NCBI GenBank assembly: GCA_008360975.2
Contig: CM039182.1
Coordinates: 54,448,491 to 54,512,490 of the forward strand
Direction: 5' to 3'
Length of the DNA: 64,000 bases
DNA from: Lichenostomus cassidix
Lineage: Eukaryota; Chordata; Aves; Passeriformes; Meliphagidae
The translations under genes and the position numbers were made by a program. Positions 23,328 through 33,669 of the stretch are shown piece by piece. Every line of letters begins with the position of its first letter. Position 1 is the stretch's first letter. Under the pieces are notes generated by a model. That model worked only from the letters and a program-made list of their open reading frames with translations. It searched no databases and was not told the DNA's origin.

Positions 23328-23531
23328 ATTCCCCCTTTTCATTTTAAAAATGGAATTGCAGAGTTTGAAGTCTTCTGTTGGGCCCTTACAGAAAAATGTC
23401 AAACACAGCACAAAGAGGGAAACAACACAGATGACAAGTACAATCAAACATTCCATTTTAATGAAATACTTTAATTGTAGTTCTTTGATGTTAGCAAGTT
23501 TGCAAGGTAGTGTGTCTAACAACATTAACAT
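23163..23531 (-). pseudogene. Probable env transmembrane C-terminal remnant of the provirus
   Basis: An antisense frame that ends across the polypurine tract and the LTR start. It contains one strongly hydrophobic segment (IVLVICVVSLFVLCLTFF) followed by a short polar tail. Its position right before the 3' LTR is where the membrane anchor of a retroviral envelope protein lies. No surface-subunit frame precedes it, so it is a fragment. The family assignment is inference from position and hydrophobicity. Confidence 0.45.
23328..23339 (-). other. Polypurine tract of the provirus
   Basis: On the - strand AAAAGGGGGAAT immediately precedes the 3' LTR. This primes plus-strand DNA synthesis in retroviruses and proves the orientation of the element. 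Confidence 0.88.
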
Positions 23532-26500
23532 TGACTAACAGACTTGGCAAAGCAAATGAGATCAAACCAAGCTAAAACTAAAACTGAAACACACTTTTCT
23601 AAATCTAATAACTAGAGGTGTCATTACATTCTCTTGCAAAGGAGTGCAAGGATCTTCTGAAGTTTGCTTGTTGGTATCATGACACTTTTGACGTTGCCTG
23701 TACACTGCAACAAGAGAAAATGATCCAGAAGAACAGGATTGTTAGAATTTGGTGGCACTGTAAGATGATTGATTGAATATAAAGCTTTTGCCAACTGGCT
23801 TTGTGGGGTTTCCCCACAGATTCCTCCTTTTTTTTAAAGCAAAAAAAAAGCAAAAAAAAACCCCAAAAAACCCAAAAAACTTCTATGAGAACATGAAAGT
23901 AACACAAAGGTATAGCAATACATGGAATGAAACAATAAGCTTAATTAAGAAAATACATCACCAATTGCCTAACCACTCTGCCATCATCCAGGGTCTGCAA
24001 TCGCTGGGGAACCTCATTCCACAGGCAGGACTTGGAGAACCTTTCCTGAGCAAGCATTCCAAGTTTACCTGGAAGAGGGTCCAGCTTTCATAAGTCCAAA
24101 TCAGCAAGTCAAAGTCACTCTGTCACATTTTTGGTGCAGAAACATCTGGGTCTGGTGGCATACTTCCCAACCAACCAGAGCCAGAGTTTGGCCAGAGCCT
24201 AGGCCTTAATTGGTCGGGTTTCCCTAAAACATCCAACAAACAAGCCTCTATCAGTACCAATTAGGAAGGTTTCTTAAAATTATACAGTTCTTGCTGATAA
24301 CTGCACAAGGTTATGTGAGATTTTCTAAAGCAGCTGGCATTGTCATTTAACTTTTAACTAAATAATAAATGGTACCATAAACAAACTGTAAATAACTAAA
24401 GGAATTGTGCACATGCAGCATCGTTTGAAATTGTCACTCATTCTTCTGTGCCACATATGGAAGATAAAGCTGCAAAGATTGTTATGAATAATAATATTAA
24501 CCAACCAGTGTAGAACAACTAGACCCACAGAATTCTTGACAACAGCAAGGATCCTATAGACCGTGTGTTCACATGGTTAAATCTTCATCAGGAAGGTTTC
24601 CATCTTAAATCTTCATCTTATCCCCAAAGCAGTAGAACGTGTTCTTTAAAATAAATGAGCATAACGTAACAAAAAGTAAACCTAATAAAACTTGAAGTTA
24701 ACATCACTGAAAATGAACAGAATTTAATCTTAAGAGAACTTAACAGAACATGAAATTACCAGAACTTAAAAATTAATGAACAGTAAACTGAGCAACACTT
24801 AAGAGACTTAACCATAATTGAACTCAAACTTAATGGAATTTAAAATTAACATTGCTTAAACTTAACTTTACTTAAACTTAACATAATGTACTTTTAATAA
24901 AACTTAAACTCATTTAAGTTAACAGAACTTAGCTTCAATGGCACTTGAGAGGTAATTTAAACTAATCACTATAACAAAGTATAAAGTCACCTAGAGACTT
25001 AACTTACAAATCTAAAATACTTAAGGAGTTAAAACGGCATTCTTGGTGTGTTTGCTGCAGGACTTTCACAGTCACATGCACACAGACATTGTTCAAGGTA
25101 TACCTGTGAAAAAAAACATTCCCTTAAATTTAGTGAGGTGGTCACTTTGGATGCCTCTTCATCTTTTGAACCTTAAATTTACGAAAGCTAGATTCAAACC
25201 TGAGAGTATTACTTTAAAAGTTTCAGATACAGAAGAGTTTAACTCATTTTGACTCCATCATTACAAGAAAACTACTGAAGATTCATCATACAGCAATTAA
25301 ACATAAATGAACAATATGCAAGGAATCAGTAACTGAGTTGTGAATGAGACAGCGGCAACAGAGAACTCCACAGGGTTGAATTTCTGCAGGATTAACTGAA
25401 AAGGTCAGAAGAGTGTGGTAAATACATTGTAATTAATTCGATGTTTTCACATCAGGCTTTAAAGTTAATTGCTATACCTTTACATATTGTCCAGTCAATA
25501 TCCACTCTACTGAATGTGTCAGGGTTACCTGAATCTGTGCTGAGCAAAACTACGTCACCGAGCCTGTCCATAAACCAAGATATTATGCACATAACGATAA
25601 ATGATGCTTTGAGGAGATAGCCTGAAAAATTAACTTTGCTGATTCCTTACGGGATTACAGAAAATAGGTGTATTCCAGGGACTAGTAGAAAGTGCCTGCA
25701 ATTATGGTTGTATTATTTGCCTCATGCTGAGTAGCTCAGGCATGTCAAGGTCACAGCTGCAGTCCCAGGCATTTTCCAGACATTCTTTTGGGTGGGTGCC
25801 AAAGCAGCTCTGTGAGCTACTAGGTTACCACAGAAAAATAAATTTTACCCTATGGGAAAAGAGAATTTTTACCCTATGATTTTAGCATTGATCCCTCAGT
25901 TTTATCAGAGTTGGATGACATTACAGCCTCAATTCACACATCACAATAAAGCTGAGGTAATATATATGTAACTGAGCAAAACATAGAATTACTTGTTCAA
26001 GTTAAATACTGAAGATACATCTATTAAACTTGCTGATTGAAGAACTGACTTCTCAGCACTCATGCATTCCTTATTTGGAAGAGCAGATGGTAGTAGTCTG
26101 CAGGCAGAGGAAAAGTCTTAAATTTTGGGAAGGTCTTAAAAAGAGAGAAAAAAATAGTGGGTTTTCCCTTCAGAGATCTGGATTAAAAGGTATTGTCCTA
26201 GTGAAATCTAGCAGAAATAGAAAACCTGTGGAATGTCTTAAGAGAAACAGAGATAGTGGGGGGAGGAGAGAGAAACTGAGGTTCCTCCACAGTAAGGCTA
26301 CAAGTAAGGTATTTTGTTGTGATTCATATGCCAATTCTGTAGAGTTGAGATAAAATGTATTGGGAAAAGTTAAACTTACTTGAACAATTTACATCTGGCT
26401 AAGACTCTGTGAACATCAGAGGTACACTTAATAAAACACTTTTAAAAGGACTTCAGCAAGGAATCCGGCCTCTGGCCCAAGTTCTCATTAATCAAGTTGT

Positions 26501-27584
26501 TATCACCCGTCAGTCCATTTATCTTGCTGCAAGGCTTTCTTGTTGCAAAAAGCTTGAAACACATTCAAAATACAGCTCAGTTGCACTAATTAAAAAGGCA
26601 CTTTGAAAATACATTCACAAACCGGGCCCCCCAGGGCACAGCCAGTGCCCGCCTGCTCCTCTGTCACCGGGCAGTGGGGGGGCCGCGCGGGGGAAAGCAA
26701 AGAGGAAAAAGCGGCAGAGCTGGCCCTGCTCCTCTCTTTGGCCCCATGCTGACCGGGCAGCCCAAAGCCTCTGAGGGAGGAATCCTGCACACCCCAGCGA
26801 GACCTGCTTGAGACTCGCCACTGTCCCTCCTCCAGCAGCTTCTGGGAGCAAGGATATTAACATCGAGGCTTCTCTCACTCAGAAAACAGTGTGAGAGTTA
26901 TGCAAGGAATAACAAAGGTGTTCCAATGTGGAGAATATTTTGCAATATGTTTCAAACTGCTTCAGGATGCCTCCAAGGGAAGAGTGCTGCTTCCAAGCAG
27001 GGGAAAGACGAGCCAAAGGCAAAGCAGCTTCAGCGCAGGAATCGACTGCCAGGGTTATCCTTTTCAGCTTTAATTGCATCAATGAGTCCCAAACCAAGCG
27101 CCAGTAATTTGTAATTTGGCTACATCATTAATGTTGATGTTGTTTCTTATTGTGGCTGCCTCCCAAGATTTGACAAAAGCACCACTGCACATCCACTGTC
27201 CCCCCGCCTCTCTTCTACCACCTTTAGAGTGTCTAGCACCACCCTCCAAGTAGTCATCAAAGATTTAGCAGGTTCATTGCCCTGGGCAGCAAAATCCAAG
27301 ATAAGCTTTCGCATTCGCTCCCAGGTTGTTACACTAAAGTTATTCTCTGGTGTAGTTACGAGTCCTTGTTTTTTGGACCATCACGGGAAGTATTTAATTG
27401 CATTTTCTTTGTGGGAAATGTAATTTCCTGTCGTCTTGTTCCCCAGTGGGTCACCTTAAGGAAGGCTGAATTCAGTCTGGACCTTTTCGCGGTTCTTCTC
27501 ACCGCTTTTGCTCCACTGGGTTCCATCTTGCTCCGCTCTCCGCGCGGACTCAGCAGTTCTCTGACTGCCTCCTGAAGCTGTTGT
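23340..27584 (-). mobile_element. Degenerate, deleted internal region of ERV provirus
   Basis: About 4.2 kb between the polypurine tract and the primer-binding site, short for a full gag-pro-pol-env genome. From the 5' end (right) I see a gag-like stretch at 26900-27580, a GC-rich patch at 26610-26880, then AT-rich non-coding DNA. That includes a TTAAGT-rich tract at 24640-25020 and finally the envelope-anchor remnant. I could not recognise a reverse transcriptase or integrase segment. The provirus looks non-autonomous and dead. Confidence 0.7.
26900..27580 (-). pseudogene. gag-like remnant downstream of primer-binding site
   Basis: Beginning just inside the primer-binding site, antisense frames encode a charged stretch (MIQQLQEAVRELLSP) and, further in, a segment with WERMRKLILDFAAQGNEPAK. 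That is the size and place expected of a matrix-domain Gag. Stops and frame changes interrupt it. The Gag call rests mainly on position, and I did not compare it with a database. Confidence 0.4.
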
Positions 27585-27602
27585 ATCATGTCGGGGTCAC
27601 CA
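27585..27602 (-). other. Primer-binding site, tRNA-Trp type
   Basis: On the - strand TGGTGACCCCGACATGAT lies two bases after the 5' LTR end. It is one base different from the tRNA-Trp primer site used by avian leukosis-type retroviruses, as I remember it. It shows that the element replicated by tRNA-primed reverse transcription. Confidence 0.85.
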
Positions 27603-27604
27603 GA

Positions 27605-27934
27605 TGTGGCTGTTGAGACAGGCACGACAAGACACAGCTCCTGGCCAAATAGAAAGGAAGGTAGAAGCGAAGTTTATTGCTACATAGTCTCTTTTATACT
27701 ATTTTCTAACATTTGTGCCACATGGCCATTGGCTCCTAACTTTTTATTTTACAACAGTAATGGTCAGTTATTCCTAGCATATATCTTTTGCAGAAAACAG
27801 CCTCTCTCACAGGTGCACATTCCTTCTTGTTGTTTTGCTCATTGTTTCTGTCCACACTAAGATTCTCACGGGTATGAGTTGTTTGTAACAGTCGGTGTTT
27901 GTGAGCTGAGACAGGCTGGTTGTCAGTTCCCACA
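27605..27934 (-). mobile_element. 5' LTR of ERV provirus (reverse orientation)
   Basis: 330-bp LTR starting TGTGGGAACTG and ending CAACAGCCACA on the - strand. The TATA box (TATAAAA; TTTTATA on + at 27692-27698) and poly(A) signal (AATAAA; TTTATT on + at 27673-27678) are intact. It is followed on the right by GGAGAG (27935-27940), the 6-bp target duplication matching 22983-22988. The pair of duplications and the two LTRs define one provirus of 4.9 kb. Confidence 0.94.
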
Positions 27935-28612
27935 GGAGAGGTGATGATTGGTGAAAATCTCGACATGAGGCAGCAGTGTGTGCTCACAGCCCAGAAAGCC
28001 AATCAAATCCTGAGCTGCGTCACAAGGAGTGTGGCCAGCAGGTCAAAGGAGGTGATTCTGCCCCTCTACTCTGCATGTGAGATCCCATCTGGAGTACTGA
28101 GCACAGTTCTGGTGTCCCCAACATAAGAAGGACATGGAAGTGTTGGAGCAAGTCCAGAGGATGGCCACAAAATTGCTAAGAGAACTGGAACACCTCCCCT
28201 ATGTACACAGGCTGAGAAAGCTGAAGCTGTTCAGCCGGGAGAAGAGAAGGTTGCATGGAGGCCTCATGGAAAACTTCCAGTATCTGAAGGGGGCCTACAG
28301 AGAAGTTGGAGAGGGACATTTCATCAGGAACTGTAGTGATAGAACAAGGAATAATGGGTACAAATTGAAATAGGGGAAACTTAGATTAGATGTTAGGAAG
28401 GAATTTTTCTCTTTGTGGGTGGTAAGACATTGAATAGGTTGCCCAGGGAGGTTGTGGATGCCCCAGCCCTGACAGTGTTCAATGTCAGGTTAATTGAGGC
28501 ATTGAGCAACCTGGTCTACTGGGAGGTGTCCCTGCCAATGGCAGGGAGTGTTGAAACTAGATGATCTTTAGGGTCCATTGCAACCTGTTAGCATTCCATG
28601 ATTCCATGGTTC
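27935..28612 (+). mobile_element. CR1 LINE, 3' segment of the interrupted copy
   Basis: It continues the CR1 from the other side of the provirus. Landmarks are CCAGAGGATGGCCACAAAA, GGTTGCCCAGGGAGGTTGTGG, CTAGATGATCTTTAGGGTCC, and the terminal octamer-like repeats ATTCCATG ATTCCATG. It has the normal CR1 3' end, so the LINE was inserted whole to its tail and was later split. Confidence 0.92.
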
Positions 28613-30210
28613 CTCAGTTCTTCCCGGAAATGTATCTGATAGATTGGCAATGGTAGCATAGAGCTGTAAAGTATTAGAACATTGCAAATATTAAATCTCT
28701 ATGTAAAAGTGAATATGCTTACAATAAACAAAATAAACAGCTTATTTTGCCTGTATCTGGAATGTTGTCCACAGCTCTCCACTCCTTGGAGTTTCCATGG
28801 CAGACTTTGGAGAAACTCAAAGGAGTTGTTCCATCTGGGTCGGGTATAAACCAGTTCAGAGAACTCCATTGCTGGTAAACAGCCTAGTTTTAAAGGATAA
28901 AGGATGTTTAGTTAGTGGGGGATGGAAGACCAGGTTGTGTGGTAGCACAGGTACTTAGGTACAGTTAAAGCATCCAGGTTCAAGGTAGCTGCAGAAAAAG
29001 AATGCAATTTTTTTTTTCCTGAGTATAAGGTGATTAAATATCTGTGATTTCTCTGGAATACAGGCATCAAACTTTCTTGAGTAATTTTGAGAATTCCAAC
29101 TAAATTCAAATTTAGCAAATTGTTCTCAAGCTTTCTTTTGCATAGCTGATTCAACTGAATGTAAATGCCTTATTTGATGCGATTCACAATGGTGATTTAA
29201 TCTCAAAACATCATAACTATTCTAATAGATTATGCTGTTGAATTTGCATATAATTCCTGGTATGTCTTCTGATCCAGTCAAAGCTCAAATATTTAGAGTA
29301 AGTGGACTTTCAGTTCCTGTTTTATCAGTATTTCAGGGTTTGATTCTTATTCTGATGCAGTCTGTTCTAGAGTCAAGAGGTAGTTTTCTTTTTCCTCCTT
29401 AGAAATTAAGAGTTGTAATTTTTACTCCTGTCTCAGTTTGTCTGTTGCCTATTCTTGGCAACAGTCTGTAAGAAACTAATTTTGCTATTACTTCGTCCAA
29501 TAGTACATATTTGCAATGGCTACAATAGCATATATATGCAGCATAACAGAGCTATACAGAAAATTGGGCAGGGCCTCGGAACTTGCCAACATATCAGCAT
29601 ATGGATTTTACAGTGCATTCAAATTAATTATGTTTGTGGTGGTATTTTTTGTCTTGCTTTATTTCTTTTTTATTTTGTTGCTTTGCAACATCTTTCTCTT
29701 TTGGTATTGGTTTTTTTTTTACCCTTCAGCACTACTAGTCAAACAGCTCAGAAGTCTTACACTGACTGGATGCAACCTTTCGGGGGCAACATTTTTTGTC
29801 TAAAATTGGAGACTGCCAAATAATAGAAGTTTGTTTTATAAAACTTTCTATGCTGCTTGTTGTCAGCCTAGACCAAACATTAAACATAACATATCCACTT
29901 TGACATGAAGTGTACCCTAGATATTGGAACAGTATTTGTCTGACTGTGATAAAAAATTGACAAATACTAATAACCTTAGCTGTTAACATTTAGAGGTATA
30001 AATATCGGAAAGTGTCTCTCCATATGAGAAAATAAATGTCTGATTAAGCTTTTCAGAAGCAAGAATTGCACTTAGAGGAATGATTTTCCCCTATTTTCTG
30101 TTTGTGGAGTGTAGGAAAACCCATAGATTTTATCAAACCAAGATGGGGAATAAATCTGCTTTTCAACACAATTGCAAAGAGTTTTGGTAAGAGAAAAGTA
30201 ATATTGACCC
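28613..30210 (+). other. Intronic sequence without recognised features
   Basis: AT-rich GOLGA4 intron between the CR1 tail and the SINE. A T-rich stretch near 29640-29725 creates chance hydrophobic ORFs. Confidence 0.7.
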
Positions 30211-30356
30211 TAAGATCAGCTCAGTTGGTTAGAGCATGGTGCTAATTATGCCAGAGTCATAGGTTTGATCCCTATATGGGCCATTCACTTTAAGAGCTGG
30301 ACTCCGTGATCCTTGTGGATCCTTTCCAACTTAGAATATTCTGTGATTCTGTGAAT
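30211..30356 (+). mobile_element. tRNA-Ile/CR1 composite SINE (TguSINE1-like)
   Basis: The head resembles tRNA-Ile: AGCTCAGTTGGTTAGAGC (A box region), GTGCTAATTATGCCA around the anticodon loop, and GGTTTGATCCCTATATGGG (B box) closing with GGGCCA. The tail is CR1-like: GACTCCGTGATCCTTGTGG, CCTTTCCAACTTAGAATATT, then CTGTGATTCTGTGA. A tRNA head fused to a CR1 3' end is the plan of TguSINE1, known from songbirds. Target duplications were not evident. Confidence 0.85.
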
Positions 30357-31003
30357 ATGTACCATTTCTGTTTTAAGGTTTAGCTTACCTTAAAAAAAAT
30401 TCACACATAAATTATTTGATGTTGAAATGCTTTTACAGCCTTGAGTTATACCCATGACTACTAAAGCATTATTTTCTTTAGAGTTGGGACATTCAATGAT
30501 AGAAATTTCAGCTTAGAATTTTTTCTGTACTTCAGAAATATCTTTGCAAGGTGTAGAGCTCATGAACCTCTTAGCTGAAGCTATTTTCAGATAAATGTTC
30601 ACATTTCCAAATGTAACTTGAAGAACTAAGAAAAAACATAAAATATTCTGAATAGTATTAGCAGTAGTTAGGGTATCCTGTGATGTATTTCATACTCATT
30701 CAGTTATTATTCATCTCCAATATGCATTTCATAAAGATTTGGAAACACTAGGTTCTGAAGTTATATTTATGATCATTGTCTTACAGAATCAAATGAGATA
30801 ATTTAAATATAAGCTTTATGTACTGTCAATCCAGATAAGTTAAACTACTTATGAGACTAGTTATTATTATTTGGTAATTTCAATTTTTGTCATTCTCAAT
30901 TAACACACTGTATCAGAATTAGATGATTGATATTTCTTTCTCCAGTGCTTGATACAGTCAGTATTTTTCATACATTTTAATTTAAATTTTTATTGTTTTA
31001 TAG

Positions 31004-31024
31004 GTCACAGTAACCGAACTAAAG
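31004..31024 (+). CDS. GOLGA4: GOLGA4 21-nt microexon
   Basis: Seven codons, VTVTELK, between acceptor TTTATAG and donor GTAAGC, phase 0. The human protein as I remember it has VTIMELQ at this point, directly before TQLAQKTTL. That makes this microexon a conserved element and not an annotation gap filler. The next intron is only 177 nt. Confidence 0.88.
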
Positions 31025-31201
31025 GTAAGCCTTACATGTTATTGATTTTGCTTTCTAATACTTCTGTTGCAGAGCAGTTTTAAAGCTGAAATACTGCTTA
31101 TAAGTTTGTGTGTGTTAAAAGGAGAAATAGATTTATTGCAAAGGTACCTATTATGTATTTTCAACAGTTTCTTGATGACTTCCATATGTGACTTTTTTCA
31201 G

Positions 31202-31270
31202 GCACAGCTTGCACAGAAGACAACACTAGTCAATGATTCAAAACTGAAGGAGCAGGAATTGAAAGAGCAG
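31202..31270 (+). CDS. GOLGA4: GOLGA4 coding exon I
   Basis: 69 nt, 23 codons: AQLAQKTTLVNDSKLKEQEL then KEQ before donor GTAAGG. Acceptor TTTTTTCAG. It closely matches the human QLAQKTTLISDSKLKEQE segment from memory, the last part of the rod before the GRIP-proximal linker. Confidence 0.94.
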
Positions 31271-31861
31271 GTAAGGGTGATGTTGAATGAGTAAAAGGTA
31301 TTCTTGTTTGATACTCTGCAGTATTAAAAGTTTTGTTTGTTACACGTGATGATGTGGCACATCTCTGTACAAGGTATTATGAATATAATAGACAAAGAAT
31401 AGTTTTCAGTCATACTTGCTCTCAGAAGATCTGTGTACGTTTCAAAGTATATCTCTAGACCCTGAGATTAAAAATACCATATGCTTGTGATACTGATTAG
31501 CAAAGCAATTTCACAGTGAAAAAAGGAACAGTGTACTTTATGAACTTCTGGAATTTTTTTCAAAACTAAAACTTTCTTGATGTGTAAATACAATTGTTGC
31601 TGTGTGTTTTTTTATGTATGCTTATATATAAAACATTAATATATAACATGTACGTAGCATCTGCTATAGGTGTTTCTATGTGTGTATACACGTACAAAAT
31701 TGGGACAGATTTTAATAACACAGTTTTTACTGTTTTCCTTCCTTAAAAAGCAAATGTATTTTGCCTTTATGAGGGATTATATTTAGCTGGAAATGGTTTC
31801 AATTATGCTTATTTTAGCTGCTAGTGAGCACTGTTTATCATTTTAACTGTTCTCTATTTAG
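31271..31861 (+). other. GOLGA4: GOLGA4 intron, unique sequence
   Basis: AT-rich sequence bounded by GTAAGG and CTATTTAG, with a small TATATA cluster near 31621-31650. Confidence 0.8.
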
Positions 31862-31937
31862 ATTCATGTACTGGAAGACCGGCTGAAACATTATGAGAAA
31901 AATATGTATGTCACATCAGTTGGAATGCCTTATAGAG
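31862..31937 (+). CDS. GOLGA4: GOLGA4 coding exon J (linker before GRIP)
   Basis: 76 nt: IHVLEDRLKHYEKNMYVTSV, then GMPYR and one base of the next codon, before donor GTAAGT. It covers the end of the coiled coil and the start of the linker to the GRIP domain. Human has the corresponding LEDRLKKYEKNVYATTVGTPYKG. Confidence 0.94.
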
Positions 31938-32169
31938 GTAAGTACACAGTTTTCATCACAAATAAGTTTTTTGTTTGTTTGAAAGATATACTTTGGTCTA
32001 GAAAACGTATTAAAATGTCAGCCTCTTTAAAACACTCATATGATATAATTATGACATGCTTGTTTTGTCTTGGCTATTATAATAGAGTTAGTGTGTGATT
32101 TCAGATGAGCAAATCACACAGTGTTTCGTTTGATGTTTGCTTTTTTATGTCATCCAGTTAAAAGAGCTC

Positions 32170-32470
32170 TATAGCAGAGTTCTTAAGCTCTCTGCAGTGT
32201 GGGACCCAAGACCATCCAGTAGACAGGGGCAGAGAGGGGAACACCTACAGAAAGGCTCAGGCAGGGACTGAAGGTCCCAGGCTGAGCTGGGACATGTCCC
32301 CTGGGCCTTTGGCAGGAGATGGTGGGGGTGAGGGTCCCAGGGGAGGCCAGTCTCAGCCACTGAAGCATATGAGCAGCCCCAGGACCCAGACAGAAGTAGA
32401 CTTGCACTGCTTGTGTGCTGTCCTTTAGACACTGGTGGTTGGACACCTTGGAGATAGAGTGTGGACCAAT
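32170..32470. other. Unidentified GC-richer block
   Basis: A purine-rich, GC-elevated stretch (CCCAGGGGAGGCCAG, CAGCCCCAGGACCC) in otherwise AT-rich intron. It looks like old repeat-derived DNA, but I cannot match it to CR1 or to the LTRs in this window. Its ORFs have no coding character. Confidence 0.4.
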
Positions 32471-32778
32471 GGACCTTCTCTCTGGTGGTGTACTGTTCTT
32501 CTCAGGATTTTTTATTGTAACATGAGATAGAAAAATCCACAGGGAAATGAACAGGTATTGCTCAGTTCCAAAAGATTTGCTGCTGTTTAGTTGAGGAGTA
32601 TATCCTGCTTAAGACTGAAGGCTCGAGCACTGAGCCTTGCTAAGGTCAGAGATGTGGGATTGTGTCATCCTATGCAGACCCATCTTAGCTGGATGAACTC
32701 AGAAGACTTTCGAAAAACGCATCACACTTGCTTTTTGCAACTTTGTGCAAAGGGTCAAATAATCTCAGGATGATCTAC

Positions 32779-33039
32779 TGTGGCTAGCACAGGTCTTTCT
32801 CGTGAGAACATTCTGTTGTGTTTTATAAACAAAGATAAAGTTTGGATGTTTTTTAAACAGAGTTTCGAGATTTAGGCAGTTCAGGCCTGGCCAATCAAGC
32901 CTAGGGGGAGGTTTCTGGCTGAACAATCTGGGTGACCTCTGAAAAGTCTATATATATTGAAATCAAAATAATAAACCTCCTCTTTCTTGCCACACTGAGA
33001 ACTTGAGTCTTTTTCTCTGCTAGCAGCTCAACAGGGACA
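32779..33039 (+). mobile_element. Solo LTR of an endogenous retrovirus (family A, copy 2)
   Basis: 261-bp solo LTR starting TGTGGCTAGC and ending CAACAGGGACA. It carries TATATATA and AATAAA and is flanked by a perfect 6-bp duplication ATCTAC (32773-32778 and 33040-33045). It is close to the copy at 6086-6345 but in the opposite orientation. Confidence 0.94.
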
Positions 33040-33214
33040 ATCTACATCTCTCATCCCCATCAGAAGGTCCATGCCTCCTTCTCTCAAGGTGACAAAGCCA
33101 AGGATGGGAGATGGCTGTTGATATTCAGTGCCTTCTACTAGTGCAGGGATGGGAGGAAATGTCATCAAAGATTTCCTCAGCATATACTGGTAGGGTAAGA
33201 AGCAGATAGAAAGA

Positions 33215-33669
33215 AGTATGGCATAGTATCCTTCAGCTGGAAGGGACCAATATCAGTTTTATAGTCCTGTGGTCCAGTTTTGTGGTGCCTGACCACCTCA
33301 GAGCTGACAAAAAGGTAAAGTGTGGCTTTAAGGGCACTGTCCATTTGCCTCTACAACACTGACAAACGTGAGGCATCAACCACCTCTCCAAGAGGTCTGT
33401 TCCAGAGTTTGACACCCTCTCAGTAATGTTGCCTCATGTCAAGACTGAACTCCCCATGATGGATGCAGGTTTCAACCATTTCCCATGTGTCCTGGCATAG
33501 GGTACCAAGGAGAAGAGAGCAGCACCTGCCTCTAAAATTCTGTTCAGGAAGCCATAGTGAGCATTGAGGTCACCCCTCAGCCTCCATCTCTCCAAATTAG
33601 ACAAACGCAGATCCCTCAGCTGCTTCTCTCAGAGGACATGCCTGCCAGTACTTTATCCAGTAGCAGGGG
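33215..33669 (-). mobile_element. CR1 LINE 3' segment (antisense), split by an LTR
   Basis: Antisense CR1 with AGCTGGAAGGGACCA near its 3' end, CCTCTCCAAGAGGTCTGTTCC and GTGAGCATTGAGGTCACCCC. It is interrupted after CAGGGG at 33664-33669 and continues at 34244. Confidence 0.88.

Larger units (their letters stand above)
20467..31003 (+). other. GOLGA4: GOLGA4 10.5-kb intron packed with retroelements
   Basis: Donor GTAAGT, acceptor TTTATAG. Unique AT-rich sequence runs from 20467 to about 21489. A CR1 LINE interrupted by a provirus follows to about 28612. The remainder is unique apart from the tRNA-derived SINE at 30211-30356. No additional exon was found. Confidence 0.8.

Noticed and set aside
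30211..30285. Functional tRNA-Ile gene
   Set aside because: The acceptor stem is degraded and the tRNA-like part continues directly into a CR1 tail, so it is a SINE.
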